A DNA stretch of 64,000 nt from Verrucomicrobiia bacterium (GCA_022072455.1 JAJVHY010000005.1:62001-126000), one strand, 5' to 3'; counted from the stretch's first letter, positions 18,280 to 27,544 are shown. The notes: generated by a model from the letters alone, not told the origin. Numbers and translations: made by a program.

Positions 18280-20185
18280 GCCGCTTCTTCGCCACCTTCA
18301 CCTGCACCGGCTTGGCGCGATGATTGATCACAAACGTTCGCGTGCCGCGGCGAATCACCTCCACATGCTCCGGTATTCCCTTCACTGCCGCCACTCCGGC
18401 CTTACCCAAGGCATAATCCACCAATTTCCCCACCAGCCGGTCATCCAACTTCGCCGCTGCGCTGTAAATCGCCAACCCCTTGTCGGTTTTCTTTTCCGTA
18501 ATTGCCGGCTGCCCGGCGTACGTGTCCTCCTGCACTTTCAACAACACCCGGCAATCCTGCGCCTCCAGATCACCGAGCCAGACCGCCGCCGTACCGCGCG
18601 CCAGCTTGCCGGCCAGCTTCACCGTAAATGGCGTCCGCGAGGCCGACGTTTCGTCCACGCCCACGCAACTGTGTAAATACATCCCGCCATTGATCAACAC
18701 GCCGAACAAATCTTGTAACTGGTCCGGCCCGCGGTGCCGCATGTAATTGGCATTTGCATCGCGCAGCCCCAATTGTCCCTGCGCGAAGACCACGCCACCG
18801 CCCGCGACAAACTCCTTGAGCCGTTCCGCCAACGTCGGATTGATCATCACCAGCGACGGCAACACCACCAGCCGGTACGGTGACAAATCCGCGGTCGGCG
18901 GGACCAGTGCCGTCCGCACATTCCGCCGGTAAAACTCCCGGTGCAGCGCGGTGAAATTCTTCTCGTACGGCACCAGTGTCCCGATGCCGGTGGATTGGTA
19001 CGTGAACGCCACGTCGTAATCGTGAACAAACGCCACCGCCGTCTCCGGCAGCGGCAAGTCACGCAACTTCGCGCTCTGCTCCCGCATTTCGAGAAACGCT
19101 TTCTGGATCGCCTTGTACCGATGGCCGGGCACACCGGAATGTTCCAGCATCCCTTCCAGTTCCTGCTCTTGCCCGGACAAACACGTCCGCCACCGGAACA
19201 CCACATGCGCGTCACCACCGTGCGCGAAACTGCTCCACAACCACGCCCGAAACTGGCCCGGATGCGCCGGCCGGCCGCACCCGCACATCCCGGCCCCGGT
19301 CTCTGTGACCCAATACTTCTGCCCCGGCTTGAATGACCGGAACTGCTCCATGATCATCGCGTTCACATCCATCGTGCAGATGTCGAAGTACAAATCCTTG
19401 CACGCCACATCAAGCCGGTCGAACAACTTGAAATAATCCAGCGACGTGAAAACCTCGCCGTTCAGATTCGTGGAGACGCGCCAATCCGCCCGCTGTTGCT
19501 TGAGCAGCTCCGACTGAAACAAAACGAAATCCGACAACTTCTCATTCGCAAACCGCCGTGAATCCAGTTGCCGGCTCGGGGCATGATTGGCCCGCGCCAG
19601 CCGCACCTGTTGCCAATCCGAATAGTCCACCGTCCAGAAGCCGGTCCCCCACCGTTGATTCAACTCCGCCAGTGAACCATACCGGCTCTTTAACCAGGTG
19701 CGAAACTCCTGCTGACAATTCTCGCAGTGACAAATCCCCGTCTCGATCAAGTCCGGCTCATTATCAATCTGCCACGCCACCACGTTGCGGTGCCGGGCAA
19801 ACTCCGCCGCCAGTTTTGCCACGATCCGCTTGGAAAACCGCCGGTATGTTTCCGACGTGTAGCAATAATGCCGGCGACTCCCGTGATCCAGCCGCCGGCC
19901 GTCCGCGTTCACCAACAGTGTGTCCGGATGCGCGAATGTCAACCACGCCGGCGGCGTCGGCGTCGGCGTGCAGAGCATCACCTCAATCCCGTGCTCGCCC
20001 AACGTATCGACCGCGGCGTGCAACCAGTCGAAAGTGAAAGTCCCATCCGCCGGCTCCATCCGCGCCCACGCAAACTCGCCGATGCGCGTCAGGTTGATTC
20101 CCGCCGCCCGCATCAATTTCGCGTCCGTCGCGACGCGTTCTGGCCCCCAGTATTCGGGATAATAGGCACAACCGAGATATTTCAT
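18236..20185 (-). CDS. Beta-galactosidase, GH42
   Basis: The 649-residue protein shows the full GH42 pattern. Glu143 in WQIDNEPD is the acid/base and Glu295 in YWVTETGAG is the nucleophile. The structural zinc site looks complete, with Cys108 and the C-H-C-x-x-C cluster at 152-157. The order is TIM barrel, then an alpha/beta trimerisation domain (~385-590), then a small C-terminal beta domain ending VAVVSGS. GH42 enzymes cleave terminal beta-galactosides and usually act inside the cell; no signal peptide is seen here. It is divergent from the GH43 gene with only 32 bases between the starts. Its last 44 bases overlap the end of the second AraC gene. Confidence 0.93.
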   Translation of the reverse strand: MKYLGCAYYPEYWGPERVATDAKLMRAAGINLTRIGEFAWARMEPADGTFTFDWLHAAVDTLGEHGIEVMLCTPTPTPPAWLTFAHPDTLLVNADGRRLDHGSRRHYCYTSETYRRFSKRIVAKLAAEFARHRNVVAWQIDNEPDLIETGICHCENCQQEFRTWLKSRYGSLAELNQRWGTGFWTVDYSDWQQVRLARANHAPSRQLDSRRFANEKLSDFVLFQSELLKQQRADWRVSTNLNGEVFTSLDYFKLFDRLDVACKDLYFDICTMDVNAMIMEQFRSFKPGQKYWVTETGAGMCGCGRPAHPGQFRAWLWSSFAHGGDAHVVFRWRTCLSGQEQELEGMLEHSGVPGHRYKAIQKAFLEMREQSAKLRDLPLPETAVAFVHDYDVAFTYQSTGIGTLVPYEKNFTALHREFYRRNVRTALVPPTADLSPYRLVVLPSLVMINPTLAERLKEFVAGGGVVFAQGQLGLRDANANYMRHRGPDQLQDLFGVLINGGMYLHSCVGVDETSASRTPFTVKLAGKLARGTAAVWLGDLEAQDCRVLLKVQEDTYAGQPAITEKKTDKGLAIYSAAAKLDDRLVGKLVDYALGKAGVAAVKGIPEHVEVIRRGTRTFVINHRAKPVQVKVAKKRLRLPAYGVAVVSGS

Positions 20186-20189
20186 GGTG

Positions 20190-20202
20190 CCGCGGACTGT
20201 AG
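20190..20202. promoter_or_regulatory. Candidate AraC operator in the GH42/GH43 gap
   Basis: CCGCGGACTGTAG matches 12 of 13 bases of a motif at 16263-16275 before the six-hairpin gene. It overlaps the predicted -10 of GH42 and lies between the two divergent starts, where a regulator could control both genes. Confidence 0.35.
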
Positions 20203-20225
20203 TAACCTGCGCGCATCATGGTCAA
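20196..20225 (-). promoter_or_regulatory. Predicted GH42 promoter
   Basis: TTGACC and TACAGT are separated by 18 bases on the minus strand, and the -10 ends ten bases before the ATG. The -35 lies inside the first codons of the divergent GH43 gene. Confidence 0.4.
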
Positions 20226-21162
20226 CCACACATTCCGTCCCGGCGCTGTCTGGCTCGACACTTCCGGCGAGCCAATCCACGCCCACAGCGGCGGCATGTT
20301 CTACGAGCATGGCGTGTACTATTGGTACGGCACCCACATGGGCGCAGGAAAAACCGGCAACCTCGCCGAAGTCGGCATCGTCTGTTACCGGTCCACCGAC
20401 CTCTACAACTGGGAAAACGTCGGCGTCATCTTGCCGGTCGTACGCGACATTCCCGGCCACGATCTCACCGTCGGTTGCCGGCTCGAACGGCCCAAGATTG
20501 TCTTCAACGACCGCACCCGGCAATACGTCCTGTGGTTTCACTTGGTGGAATCCGGTCACGGCCACGAATCCGCCTGGGCCGGGATTGCTGTCAGCGATTA
20601 CATCACCGGCCCCTACCGGTACCTGAAGAAAATCCACCCGGCTGGTTTCGACGTGCGCGACATGACGCTCTACAAAGATGGGGACGGGGCGGTTTATCTT
20701 TTCTACGCCGCTGGTCTGGGCGACCAACGCAACAACACGATGCACGTCGCCCGGTTGACCGACAATTATCTGGCCGCCAGTGGCGAGTACCGGGCGATCT
20801 TTCCCGACCGGTTCATGGAAGCGCCGGCGTTGTGCCGATGGAATGACACCTATTACTTGATCGCCTCCGGCTGTACGAGCTGGGATCCCAACCAGGCCCG
20901 CGCCGCCCGCGCTCCGCATCCGTTTGGCCCGTGGACAGAGACCGGTGACCCTTGCGAACCACATCCCGCCGAAGATTCACTCCTGACGTACCATTCCCAA
21001 AGCTCCTACATTTTCCCGGTTGCCAACCGCCCCGGCGCGTTCATCTTGATGGCCGACCGGTGGAATCCACAAAACCACATTGACGGCCGGCACGTCTGGC
21101 TGCCGGTGTTCATCGAGAACAACCGGCTCGTGCTGCGCTGGTACCCCGAATGGTGTTCGTGA
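20218..21162 (+). CDS. GH43-like beta-propeller glycosidase (exo-beta-1,3-galactanase type)
   Basis: The 314-residue single-domain protein begins with the segments IHAHSGGMFYEHGVYYWYG and ERPKIVFNDRTRQYVLWFH. These resemble the N-terminal blades of GH43 subfamily 24/34 enzymes, which release galactose from beta-1,3-galactan. That subfamily lacks the usual catalytic-base Asp near the N terminus, and here too that position is not an obvious Asp. Sequence gives no export signal. The neighbouring GH42 beta-galactosidase would fit removal of galactose from the same side chains. Another GH43 or GH117-like specificity remains possible. Confidence 0.72.
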   Translation: MVNHTFRPGAVWLDTSGEPIHAHSGGMFYEHGVYYWYGTHMGAGKTGNLAEVGIVCYRSTDLYNWENVGVILPVVRDIPGHDLTVGCRLERPKIVFNDRTRQYVLWFHLVESGHGHESAWAGIAVSDYITGPYRYLKKIHPAGFDVRDMTLYKDGDGAVYLFYAAGLGDQRNNTMHVARLTDNYLAASGEYRAIFPDRFMEAPALCRWNDTYYLIASGCTSWDPNQARAARAPHPFGPWTETGDPCEPHPAEDSLLTYHSQSSYIFPVANRPGAFILMADRWNPQNHIDGRHVWLPVFIENNRLVLRWYPEWCS

Positions 21163-21194
21163 TATTGGGTCGGTCCTGATATTTTCCCGTGGTC

Positions 21195-22187
21195 ATGCAC
21201 CGGATCTTAATCATCGGCACCGGTTCGATTGGCGAGCGGCACTTGCGGTGCCTGCTGGCGACGGGCCGCGTGATGGCCGGCGTTGTCGAGGTCAATCCCG
21301 CGCTGCGGCAGGACATGGCGAGCCGATATGCGGTGACAGCGTTGTTTGATTCTTTGGAAGCGGCTCTGCAGGAGGAATGGTCGGCGGCGGTGATTGCCAC
21401 GCCGGCGCCGACGCATATTCCAATGGCCCGGCAGTTGGTGGAGGCCGGAATTCATTTGTTGATTGAGAAACCGTTGGCAACGAATCTAACCGGCGTGGCG
21501 GAGTTGGCGAATTTGGTTCGCGACCGGCAACTGATGGCCGGAGTGGCGTATGTGTACCGGGCGATTCCGTGTCTGGCGGCGATGCGGGCGGCGATCGTGA
21601 GCGGCCGGTTTGGGAAGCCAGTGGAGATTGTCGCGATGGCGGGACAGAGTTTTCCGCATTACCGGCCGGCGTACCGGGAGATTTATTATCGCGACCGCGC
21701 GCAGGGAGGCGGGGCGATTCAGGATGCACTGACGCATGTGTTCAATGCCGGCGAATGGTTGGTGGGGCCGATTGAGCGGATTTGCGTGGACGCAGCGCAT
21801 CTGGCTCTGCCGGGGGTGACGGTCGAGGACACGGTGCATGCGTTGACCCGGCAAGGGGCGGTGTTGGGAGTGTATGCGTTGAATCAGCACCAGGCGCCGA
21901 ATGAGAATACGCTCACTGTCGTTTGCGAGCGGGGCACGGTGCGGTGTGAGTTGGCGGCAAATCGGTGGAGTTGGGTGACGCAACCCGGTGGAGAGTGGCA
22001 GGTGGAGACGAGCGGGCCGGTGGAACGCGACCAAAATTTTGTCCGGCAGGCGGAGGCGTTTTTGGATGCGCTCGATGGCCGGGGCGCGCCGTTGTGTTCG
22101 TTGGCGGAGGGAATCCAAACGCTCCGCGTCAATCTCGCAGCGCTGGAATCGGCCGATACTGGAAAGGGCTGGGTCGTGGTGCAATGA
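21195..22187 (+). CDS. Gfo/Idh/MocA-family oxidoreductase A
   Basis: The 330-residue protein has a Rossmann start (ILIIGTGSIGERH) and the conserved EKP signature in LLIEKPLATN, followed by the alpha/beta substrate domain. Members are NAD(P)-dependent sugar or cyclitol dehydrogenases; some run oxidation/reduction cycles on glycosides. The ATG at 21195 is used, with two in-frame codons upstream that could extend it. Its stop overlaps the next start (ATGA), so A and B are translated together. It may be co-transcribed with the GH43 gene, 32 bases upstream. The substrate is unknown. Confidence 0.85.
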   Translation: MHRILIIGTGSIGERHLRCLLATGRVMAGVVEVNPALRQDMASRYAVTALFDSLEAALQEEWSAAVIATPAPTHIPMARQLVEAGIHLLIEKPLATNLTGVAELANLVRDRQLMAGVAYVYRAIPCLAAMRAAIVSGRFGKPVEIVAMAGQSFPHYRPAYREIYYRDRAQGGGAIQDALTHVFNAGEWLVGPIERICVDAAHLALPGVTVEDTVHALTRQGAVLGVYALNQHQAPNENTLTVVCERGTVRCELAANRWSWVTQPGGEWQVETSGPVERDQNFVRQAEAFLDALDGRGAPLCSLAEGIQTLRVNLAALESADTGKGWVVVQ

Positions 22188-23137
22188 GTCAACCACTGGT
22201 GAATGATCCGGCAAACATTCGCCTGGCGATGCTCGGCATGGTCGCGGGTAATGGGCATCCGTACAGTTGGAGCGCCATCATCAATGGCCGGTACGACGCA
22301 GCCGCCATTGCCGGCGGTGGTTATCCGCAGATCAACGCATACTTGCAGGATCAGCCACTGGGGTTGCCGGGAGTGCGGGTGACGCATGTGTGGTGCGATC
22401 AGGCGACCGACGCGGAACGGGTGGCGCGGGCGGCGTTCATCCCACACGTGGTCGCGGCGCCGGACGATGTCATTGGGCAGGTGGACGCCGTGGTGATCGC
22501 GACCGATTGGGGGCATGAACATTTGGAACGGGCGCGGCCGTTCATCGAGGCGGGTGTGCCGGTGTTGATTGATAAGCCGTTGACGGACCGGGCTGATCAT
22601 CTCGCGCAGTTCGTGAAGTGGCACCGGGCCGGGCGGGCTTTTCTCTCGACGAGTTGTCTGCGGTACGCGCGCGAGTTTGCGGCGGCGCGGGCTGCGGGCG
22701 GGGAGTGGCGGTTGCTCACGATGACAACGCCGAAAAGTTGGGAGCGGTACGGCATTCATGCGCTGGAGGGCGTGTATCCGTTCTTGCGGCCGGGCGGTTG
22801 GGAATCAGTGACGAATACCGGCACGGCCACGGCAAATATCGTTCACATCCGGCATGCGGACGGTGCGGATGTGGTGTTGGCGGCGATTCAGGAACTGACC
22901 GGCGCGTTTGGGCAATTGAGTTTGTACGGCACAAACGAAACGCGGCATGTGGCGTTCCGCGATACGCTGTTTGCGTTCACGGCGCAGTTGGCGGCGTTCG
23001 TGCAATACCTCCGCACGGGCGTGTCGCCGGTGCTGTTTGCGGAAACGGTGGAATTGATGAAGATCATCATCGCCGGCAGCCGCAGCCGGACCGACGGTGG
23101 CCGGCGTGTGCCGGTGACCGAAATTTTGTGCGAGTGA
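22184..23137 (+). CDS. Gfo/Idh/MocA-family oxidoreductase B
   Basis: The 317-residue protein belongs to the same family as its neighbour but has a changed nucleotide-binding loop (LAMLGMVAGNGHPYSW rather than GxGxxG). A DKP version of the EKP motif appears in VLIDKPLTDR. The N terminus is therefore unusual and cofactor binding is less certain. Translational coupling through the ATGA overlap suggests a functional pair, perhaps a heteromer or successive steps on one sugar. The gene ends six bases from the convergent oxidoreductase gene. Confidence 0.8.
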   Translation: MSQPLVNDPANIRLAMLGMVAGNGHPYSWSAIINGRYDAAAIAGGGYPQINAYLQDQPLGLPGVRVTHVWCDQATDAERVARAAFIPHVVAAPDDVIGQVDAVVIATDWGHEHLERARPFIEAGVPVLIDKPLTDRADHLAQFVKWHRAGRAFLSTSCLRYAREFAAARAAGGEWRLLTMTTPKSWERYGIHALEGVYPFLRPGGWESVTNTGTATANIVHIRHADGADVVLAAIQELTGAFGQLSLYGTNETRHVAFRDTLFAFTAQLAAFVQYLRTGVSPVLFAETVELMKIIIAGSRSRTDGGRRVPVTEILCE

Positions 23138-23143
23138 CCGGGT

Positions 23144-25084
23144 TTACTCCAACAACCCGCGCGCCGTGATGCCCCACGCGCGACCCTGATTGGTGTGTAA
23201 CGCGAACAACAACGCGTTCTTGCCCTTCTTCCATTTCACCAAGGCGCGGAACTTGTCGGGCGCACACGGATTGGTCGAGCCGGGCTGGCAATCCACCACC
23301 TTGCCGTTCACCCAGGCTTTGATCGGGCCGTCCGACCCGTATGACAACACACCGGGGCCGGCGCGGCGCACATTGATGAAGCCGCGCACATAAATCAGCC
23401 CGTCCTTGCTCGCGCCATACCGGGGGCGGATGTCGTGGAAGTTATATTGCGTGTTGTGTTCGATCCGGGAGAATTTCACTTTCGCCGTCGGCGGTTTGAC
23501 TTGCCGGATATCCGCCGCCTTCGGCAACAGTGGGCTGGCTTCGGCTACGAGCAATGGCGCTTCGTGACCAAAAAACTTCCGGCGCAACCCGGCCACTTCG
23601 CGCTTCAACGCCGGCAGGAAACCCTTCGCCAACACTTCCTTCTCGCCGCCGACTTCGAGCATTTCGCCCAAGACCTGCGCGCCGTCAGTCCCCGGGTAAT
23701 CCTTGATGATCGCCTGCGCATCCCGGTACGCCGCGACCAATGCGGGATAATTGTCGAGCAAACGGTTGGCGACGGGGAGAAATTCTTCCGGTTTGACCAG
23801 TGCAGACTGCACTTTTCGCCAGTCGGCATACGCCCGGTACATTGGCGCGTACTTGACGACCGCTTTCATCGTGGTGCTGAATTTCGCGGCATTGTCGTTG
23901 AGCGCCGCGCCGCCGAACACGCCGCGTTTCACATCGTAGCGCTCCTGCTGCCAGTCGTCGTCGCGGTACCGGTCACGGGCGGCCTTCTTGCGGAAGTCCG
24001 GCACTTCGAGCGGCTTCCCGCCCTGCAACGAACTCCGGTACGCCTGAATACCGGGAATGGTGACGTCGCAACTGCTGTAGATGTCGAACGGCCCTTTTTC
24101 GCCGGTAAAGATTTCACGGGCGAAATAGTACAACGTCCAAAAATCGCCGCCGCCGTGGCCGGTTTGTGCGGCCAGTTCGCCGAGACCTTCCCAGCGCGGG
24201 TTGACCCGCATGACCGGCGAGGTGCCGGAAGCGCCGAGACGCAGGCGGAGGCCGTCGCCTCCGGCGTTCACGAACGCGCCGCGGGTGCCCCAGATGCGTT
24301 GATGATGGTCGTCACTGCTGGAGGCGCCCATCAGATTGCGGACGATGCCGCCGTTATTCATTTGAATGAGCGACGGGGTCATGGTGCCGTTGTCGGCGCG
24401 ACCACGCAGATAGCCGGCGAGATGCGGCTTGCCGGGAAACGCTTCAACCATTGTCGGTCGCGTGCCGGTAATCACCATGACCGGACCGAGCGAGTGCGTG
24501 CAGTAGTAGTGGAAATTGAACCAGCTCCGCCAATTGTGAACCGAGTGACCGGGCTGGATCGGCACCCCGTCAATGTAGGTGTAACAGAGCGACCGACACT
24601 CGTGGACGTATTCGTACTCGGCATACATCAGGTCGCCAAACAACCCTTCGCGCCAGCGGTTGGCCAGCCACATGTTCGCGGCGGAGAACGGATAATTCTC
24701 GGCGAGATTGTAGACCAGCCCGCGCTTCTCGACTTCCTCGACGAGTTTCACCCCTTCGGCCAGGGTGAAAAACGCGGTGACTTCCGAGAGCACGTGCTTG
24801 CCGGCTTGGAGACACTTGATCGCGTGCGGCCCGTGTGCCGGACAAAATGTGGCCAGCAATACGGCGTCAAAATCCTGCTTCAGAAATTCCTCTTCATTGG
24901 CGGTGACGAACGCCCCGGGACAGTGTTTGAGGAAATTGACCCGCATGTGTTCGTTGAAATCGCAACCCGCGACAACGTCGATGTTCAGCGCTTGGCAGGT
25001 TTTGAAAAAACTCATCCCGCGGCCCAGCCCCCAAATGCCGAGGCGGATGCGTTTATTGTGTGGAAACACTGACTTGGTTTTCAT
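23144..25084 (-). CDS. Gfo/Idh/MocA-family oxidoreductase with C-terminal carbohydrate-module-like domain
   Basis: The 646-residue protein combines a Gfo/Idh dehydrogenase (~1-400, Rossmann loop GIWGLGRGMSF) with a helical linker and a final beta domain. The beta domain spans ~530-646 and contains IKAWVNGKVV and GRAWGI. The same C-terminal module occurs in three other proteins of this window (ending near 32326, 34493 and 36600). No signal peptide is visible with the ATG at 25084. A sugar-binding module on a cytoplasmic dehydrogenase suggests that it acts on oligosaccharides rather than free sugar (inference). It lies 47 bases downstream of the GH3 gene but appears to have its own promoter. 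Confidence 0.8.
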   Translation of the reverse strand: MKTKSVFPHNKRIRLGIWGLGRGMSFFKTCQALNIDVVAGCDFNEHMRVNFLKHCPGAFVTANEEEFLKQDFDAVLLATFCPAHGPHAIKCLQAGKHVLSEVTAFFTLAEGVKLVEEVEKRGLVYNLAENYPFSAANMWLANRWREGLFGDLMYAEYEYVHECRSLCYTYIDGVPIQPGHSVHNWRSWFNFHYYCTHSLGPVMVITGTRPTMVEAFPGKPHLAGYLRGRADNGTMTPSLIQMNNGGIVRNLMGASSSDDHHQRIWGTRGAFVNAGGDGLRLRLGASGTSPVMRVNPRWEGLGELAAQTGHGGGDFWTLYYFAREIFTGEKGPFDIYSSCDVTIPGIQAYRSSLQGGKPLEVPDFRKKAARDRYRDDDWQQERYDVKRGVFGGAALNDNAAKFSTTMKAVVKYAPMYRAYADWRKVQSALVKPEEFLPVANRLLDNYPALVAAYRDAQAIIKDYPGTDGAQVLGEMLEVGGEKEVLAKGFLPALKREVAGLRRKFFGHEAPLLVAEASPLLPKAADIRQVKPPTAKVKFSRIEHNTQYNFHDIRPRYGASKDGLIYVRGFINVRRAGPGVLSYGSDGPIKAWVNGKVVDCQPGSTNPCAPDKFRALVKWKKGKNALLFALHTNQGRAWGITARGLLE

Positions 25085-25091
25085 GTCTGAT

Positions 25092-25121
25092 TCTATGGCG
25101 GCAGTTCGCCCAATCAATCAA
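25092..25121 (-). promoter_or_regulatory. Predicted promoter of the fused oxidoreductase
   Basis: TTGATT, an 18-base spacer and CATAGA(AT) lie on the minus strand, and the hexamer ends seven bases before the ATG. A leaderless or almost leaderless mRNA would result. Confidence 0.35.
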
Positions 25122-25131
25122 GAGGAATCAA

Positions 25132-27537
25132 TCATCCGAAAATCCGCACCAGGACTGACATTTTCCCAATCCACAGCGACCCCCTCAATCGCACGTCGCC
25201 CACCGAACTCCCCACGTGAATTCGGAATTCACCCGGCTCGACGCGCCACTGCCCATCCCAAAACGCAAACGCCCGGTCATCCAACCGCACTTTCACCCGG
25301 CGCGACTGGCCGGGCTTGAGCCACACTTTCACGAACCCTTTCAATTCCTTGACCGGGCGCGGCACGCTGGCTTCGACGTCTTCCACGTACACTTGCGCCA
25401 CTTCCGCGCCGGCCACTCGCCCGGTATTCTGCACCGTAAAACTCACCGTCCGCCCGGTAATCTGCAGCCCGCTGAACTTGAAGCGCGTGTACGACAACCC
25501 ATGTCCAAACGGATACAGCACCGGCAAATTCGCCCGGTAACCGATGAACACGCCTTCGTCGTAAGTCACCGTCACCGGATCCTTGCAGGGAGCCGGCCAT
25601 TCTTTGGCCAGCGTGTACGGCAGCTTGCCGGCGGGATTAATCTCCCCGAGCAACGCTTCCACAATCGCGCGGCCGCCTTCCTGACCGGGAAACCCCGCCC
25701 ACAAAATCGCCGGCACCGACGCATCGAAACGCACCGGCCCGCCGTTGTTCAAGACGACAATCGTTTTCGGATTGAGCCTGACCATCCGGTGAATCAACTC
25801 CGCCTGCCCATCCGGTAAATCCAAATTTGGCCGGTCATACGCTTCCATCTCAAACGCCCCAGACGTCCCGGCAAAAATCACAATTGCATCCGCCTGTCGC
25901 GGATCCGGTATTTCCACGTCCCCCAGATACCGCGTCGTCAACTGCACCCACGAAAACGGCGATCCCGCGCGTTTCCCGTATTCCACCCGCAGCCGGTAAG
26001 GCCGGTCCGCTTCGAGAGTCAGCAACTCATGCCGGCAGGCCTCGTGAGTCAGATCGTCGGACCAGGTTTTGAGCACGAGTTTGTCATCGAGCCAGACCTT
26101 CAGCCCGCTTTGTTCACAGGTGCCGGTCCACGCGCCGAGCCGCCACGTTCCACGGGCCGCCGGCGTGAACGTCCCGGTCCACCGCACCGAAAACTGCTGA
26201 TCGCCGGCAATCCCCGCGATTGGCCCGGCCTGCTCCCAATAAAAACTCGGCCCCGCATCCGTTCGCGTCGCAACCGGCGCGCCACTGCAATCCAGCGAAG
26301 TGAAATACTCGCCGGTCACGCTGGTCTTCAGCGGTTCATCGCGCGAGGTCACCAACTGCCCCGGCCAGAAATCAATCTCGCCCGGCCATTTCTCGTAGAG
26401 CACTTCCAGCGGCGCCGGTGCGTGAGTCGGCTTCACCGCGGACGAGCCGCCACCGCCAGACCGGAGCGTCTCGGCGTTCTCGCCGATCACGAGCAACCGG
26501 CGGGTGCGGCGCGGATTCAACGGCAAGAGACCGCCGTCGTTCTTGAGCAAGACCAAACTTTCCCGCGCCGCTTGCAAGGCGACTGGCTCGTGTCGTTTCA
26601 GCAACGCCGCACGTTTCGCCTTGTTCCACCGGCGCGGTTGCTGAATCCCCAGCGTGAACAACGCCCGCAAAACGCGGCCGATCTTTTCGTCGAGCATGGC
26701 ATGGAGGGTCGAAAGCGATGCGGGAGCGGCGTCCCAGTCGCTCCGCCATTTGTCGAGCAACGTCTCGCGGGTGAGATATTTGGGCGGCATCTCCACGTCC
26801 AATCCCGACTGAAACGTCGCCGCCGTGCTGTGAACACCTTCCCAATCCGAAAGAACAAATCCGCGAAACCCCCATTCATCCTTGAGCACGTCCTGCAACA
26901 ACCGGCGATTCTCGCAGCACCACGTCCCGTTGAGTTTGTTGTACGCCGCCATCACCGACCACACGCCGGCATCCTGCACCGCCATCTCGAATGCCCGCCA
27001 ATAAATTTCCCGGAGCGCGCGCTCCGAGACCACCGCATTGATTGTGAACCGGTGAAACTCCTGATTGTTGCAGGCAAAATGTTTTGCCGTTGCGATCACG
27101 CCTTCGCCCTGCACGCCGGCAATGAACCCGCCCGCCAACCGGCCCGCGAGATACGGGTCTTCCCCCATGTACTCAAACGCCCGCCCACACTCCGGTGTCC
27201 GCAACATGTTGAACGCCGGCCCCCAGACGCCCGCCATGCCGGTCGCGCGCGCTTCCCGGCCAATCGCCGCGCCGACCTCCCGCAGCAACTCCGGATTCCA
27301 AGTCGCCGCGAGATTGACGCCGACCGGAAACGCCGTTGCTTTTCCTTCCTCTGGTGACGGGACTGGGACAAGCTGCGCGCCGTCGCGGATTCCGGCAGGC
27401 CCGTCCCCGAGTGGCATGGCTGGCACTCCGAGCCGCGGAATCGGTTCCAGCCAGCCCTTCAGATTGCAGCGGTCCAGTTTCTCTTCGAGCGTCATGCGCG
27501 CCAGGATGCGCCGGATCCGCGATTCGATAGTGGTCAT
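25132..27537 (-). CDS. Beta-glycosidase, GH3, with PA14 insert
   Basis: The 801-residue protein follows the GH3 layout. The (beta/alpha)8 domain carries nucleophile Asp231 in FVLSDWEG and the KHF motif at 152-154. A PA14 domain is inserted in the second catalytic domain at about 405-540, and a fibronectin-III-like domain closes the protein (~690-790). This architecture is common in beta-glucosidases and beta-xylosidases. The ATG at 27537 is chosen because MTTIESRIRRILARMTLEEK is a normal GH3 start; longer in-frame extensions cross the divergent neighbour. No signal peptide is seen. Precise sugar specificity cannot be read from the sequence. Confidence 0.92.
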   Translation of the reverse strand: MTTIESRIRRILARMTLEEKLDRCNLKGWLEPIPRLGVPAMPLGDGPAGIRDGAQLVPVPSPEEGKATAFPVGVNLAATWNPELLREVGAAIGREARATGMAGVWGPAFNMLRTPECGRAFEYMGEDPYLAGRLAGGFIAGVQGEGVIATAKHFACNNQEFHRFTINAVVSERALREIYWRAFEMAVQDAGVWSVMAAYNKLNGTWCCENRRLLQDVLKDEWGFRGFVLSDWEGVHSTAATFQSGLDVEMPPKYLTRETLLDKWRSDWDAAPASLSTLHAMLDEKIGRVLRALFTLGIQQPRRWNKAKRAALLKRHEPVALQAARESLVLLKNDGGLLPLNPRRTRRLLVIGENAETLRSGGGGSSAVKPTHAPAPLEVLYEKWPGEIDFWPGQLVTSRDEPLKTSVTGEYFTSLDCSGAPVATRTDAGPSFYWEQAGPIAGIAGDQQFSVRWTGTFTPAARGTWRLGAWTGTCEQSGLKVWLDDKLVLKTWSDDLTHEACRHELLTLEADRPYRLRVEYGKRAGSPFSWVQLTTRYLGDVEIPDPRQADAIVIFAGTSGAFEMEAYDRPNLDLPDGQAELIHRMVRLNPKTIVVLNNGGPVRFDASVPAILWAGFPGQEGGRAIVEALLGEINPAGKLPYTLAKEWPAPCKDPVTVTYDEGVFIGYRANLPVLYPFGHGLSYTRFKFSGLQITGRTVSFTVQNTGRVAGAEVAQVYVEDVEASVPRPVKELKGFVKVWLKPGQSRRVKVRLDDRAFAFWDGQWRVEPGEFRIHVGSSVGDVRLRGSLWIGKMSVLVRIFG

Positions 27538-27544
27538 GCCGCCG

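Noticed and set aside
23435-25072. 545-codon plus-strand frame opposite the Gfo/Idh fusion gene
   Set aside because: Its composition is typical of a reverse-frame shadow, and it conflicts with a recognised gene along its whole length.
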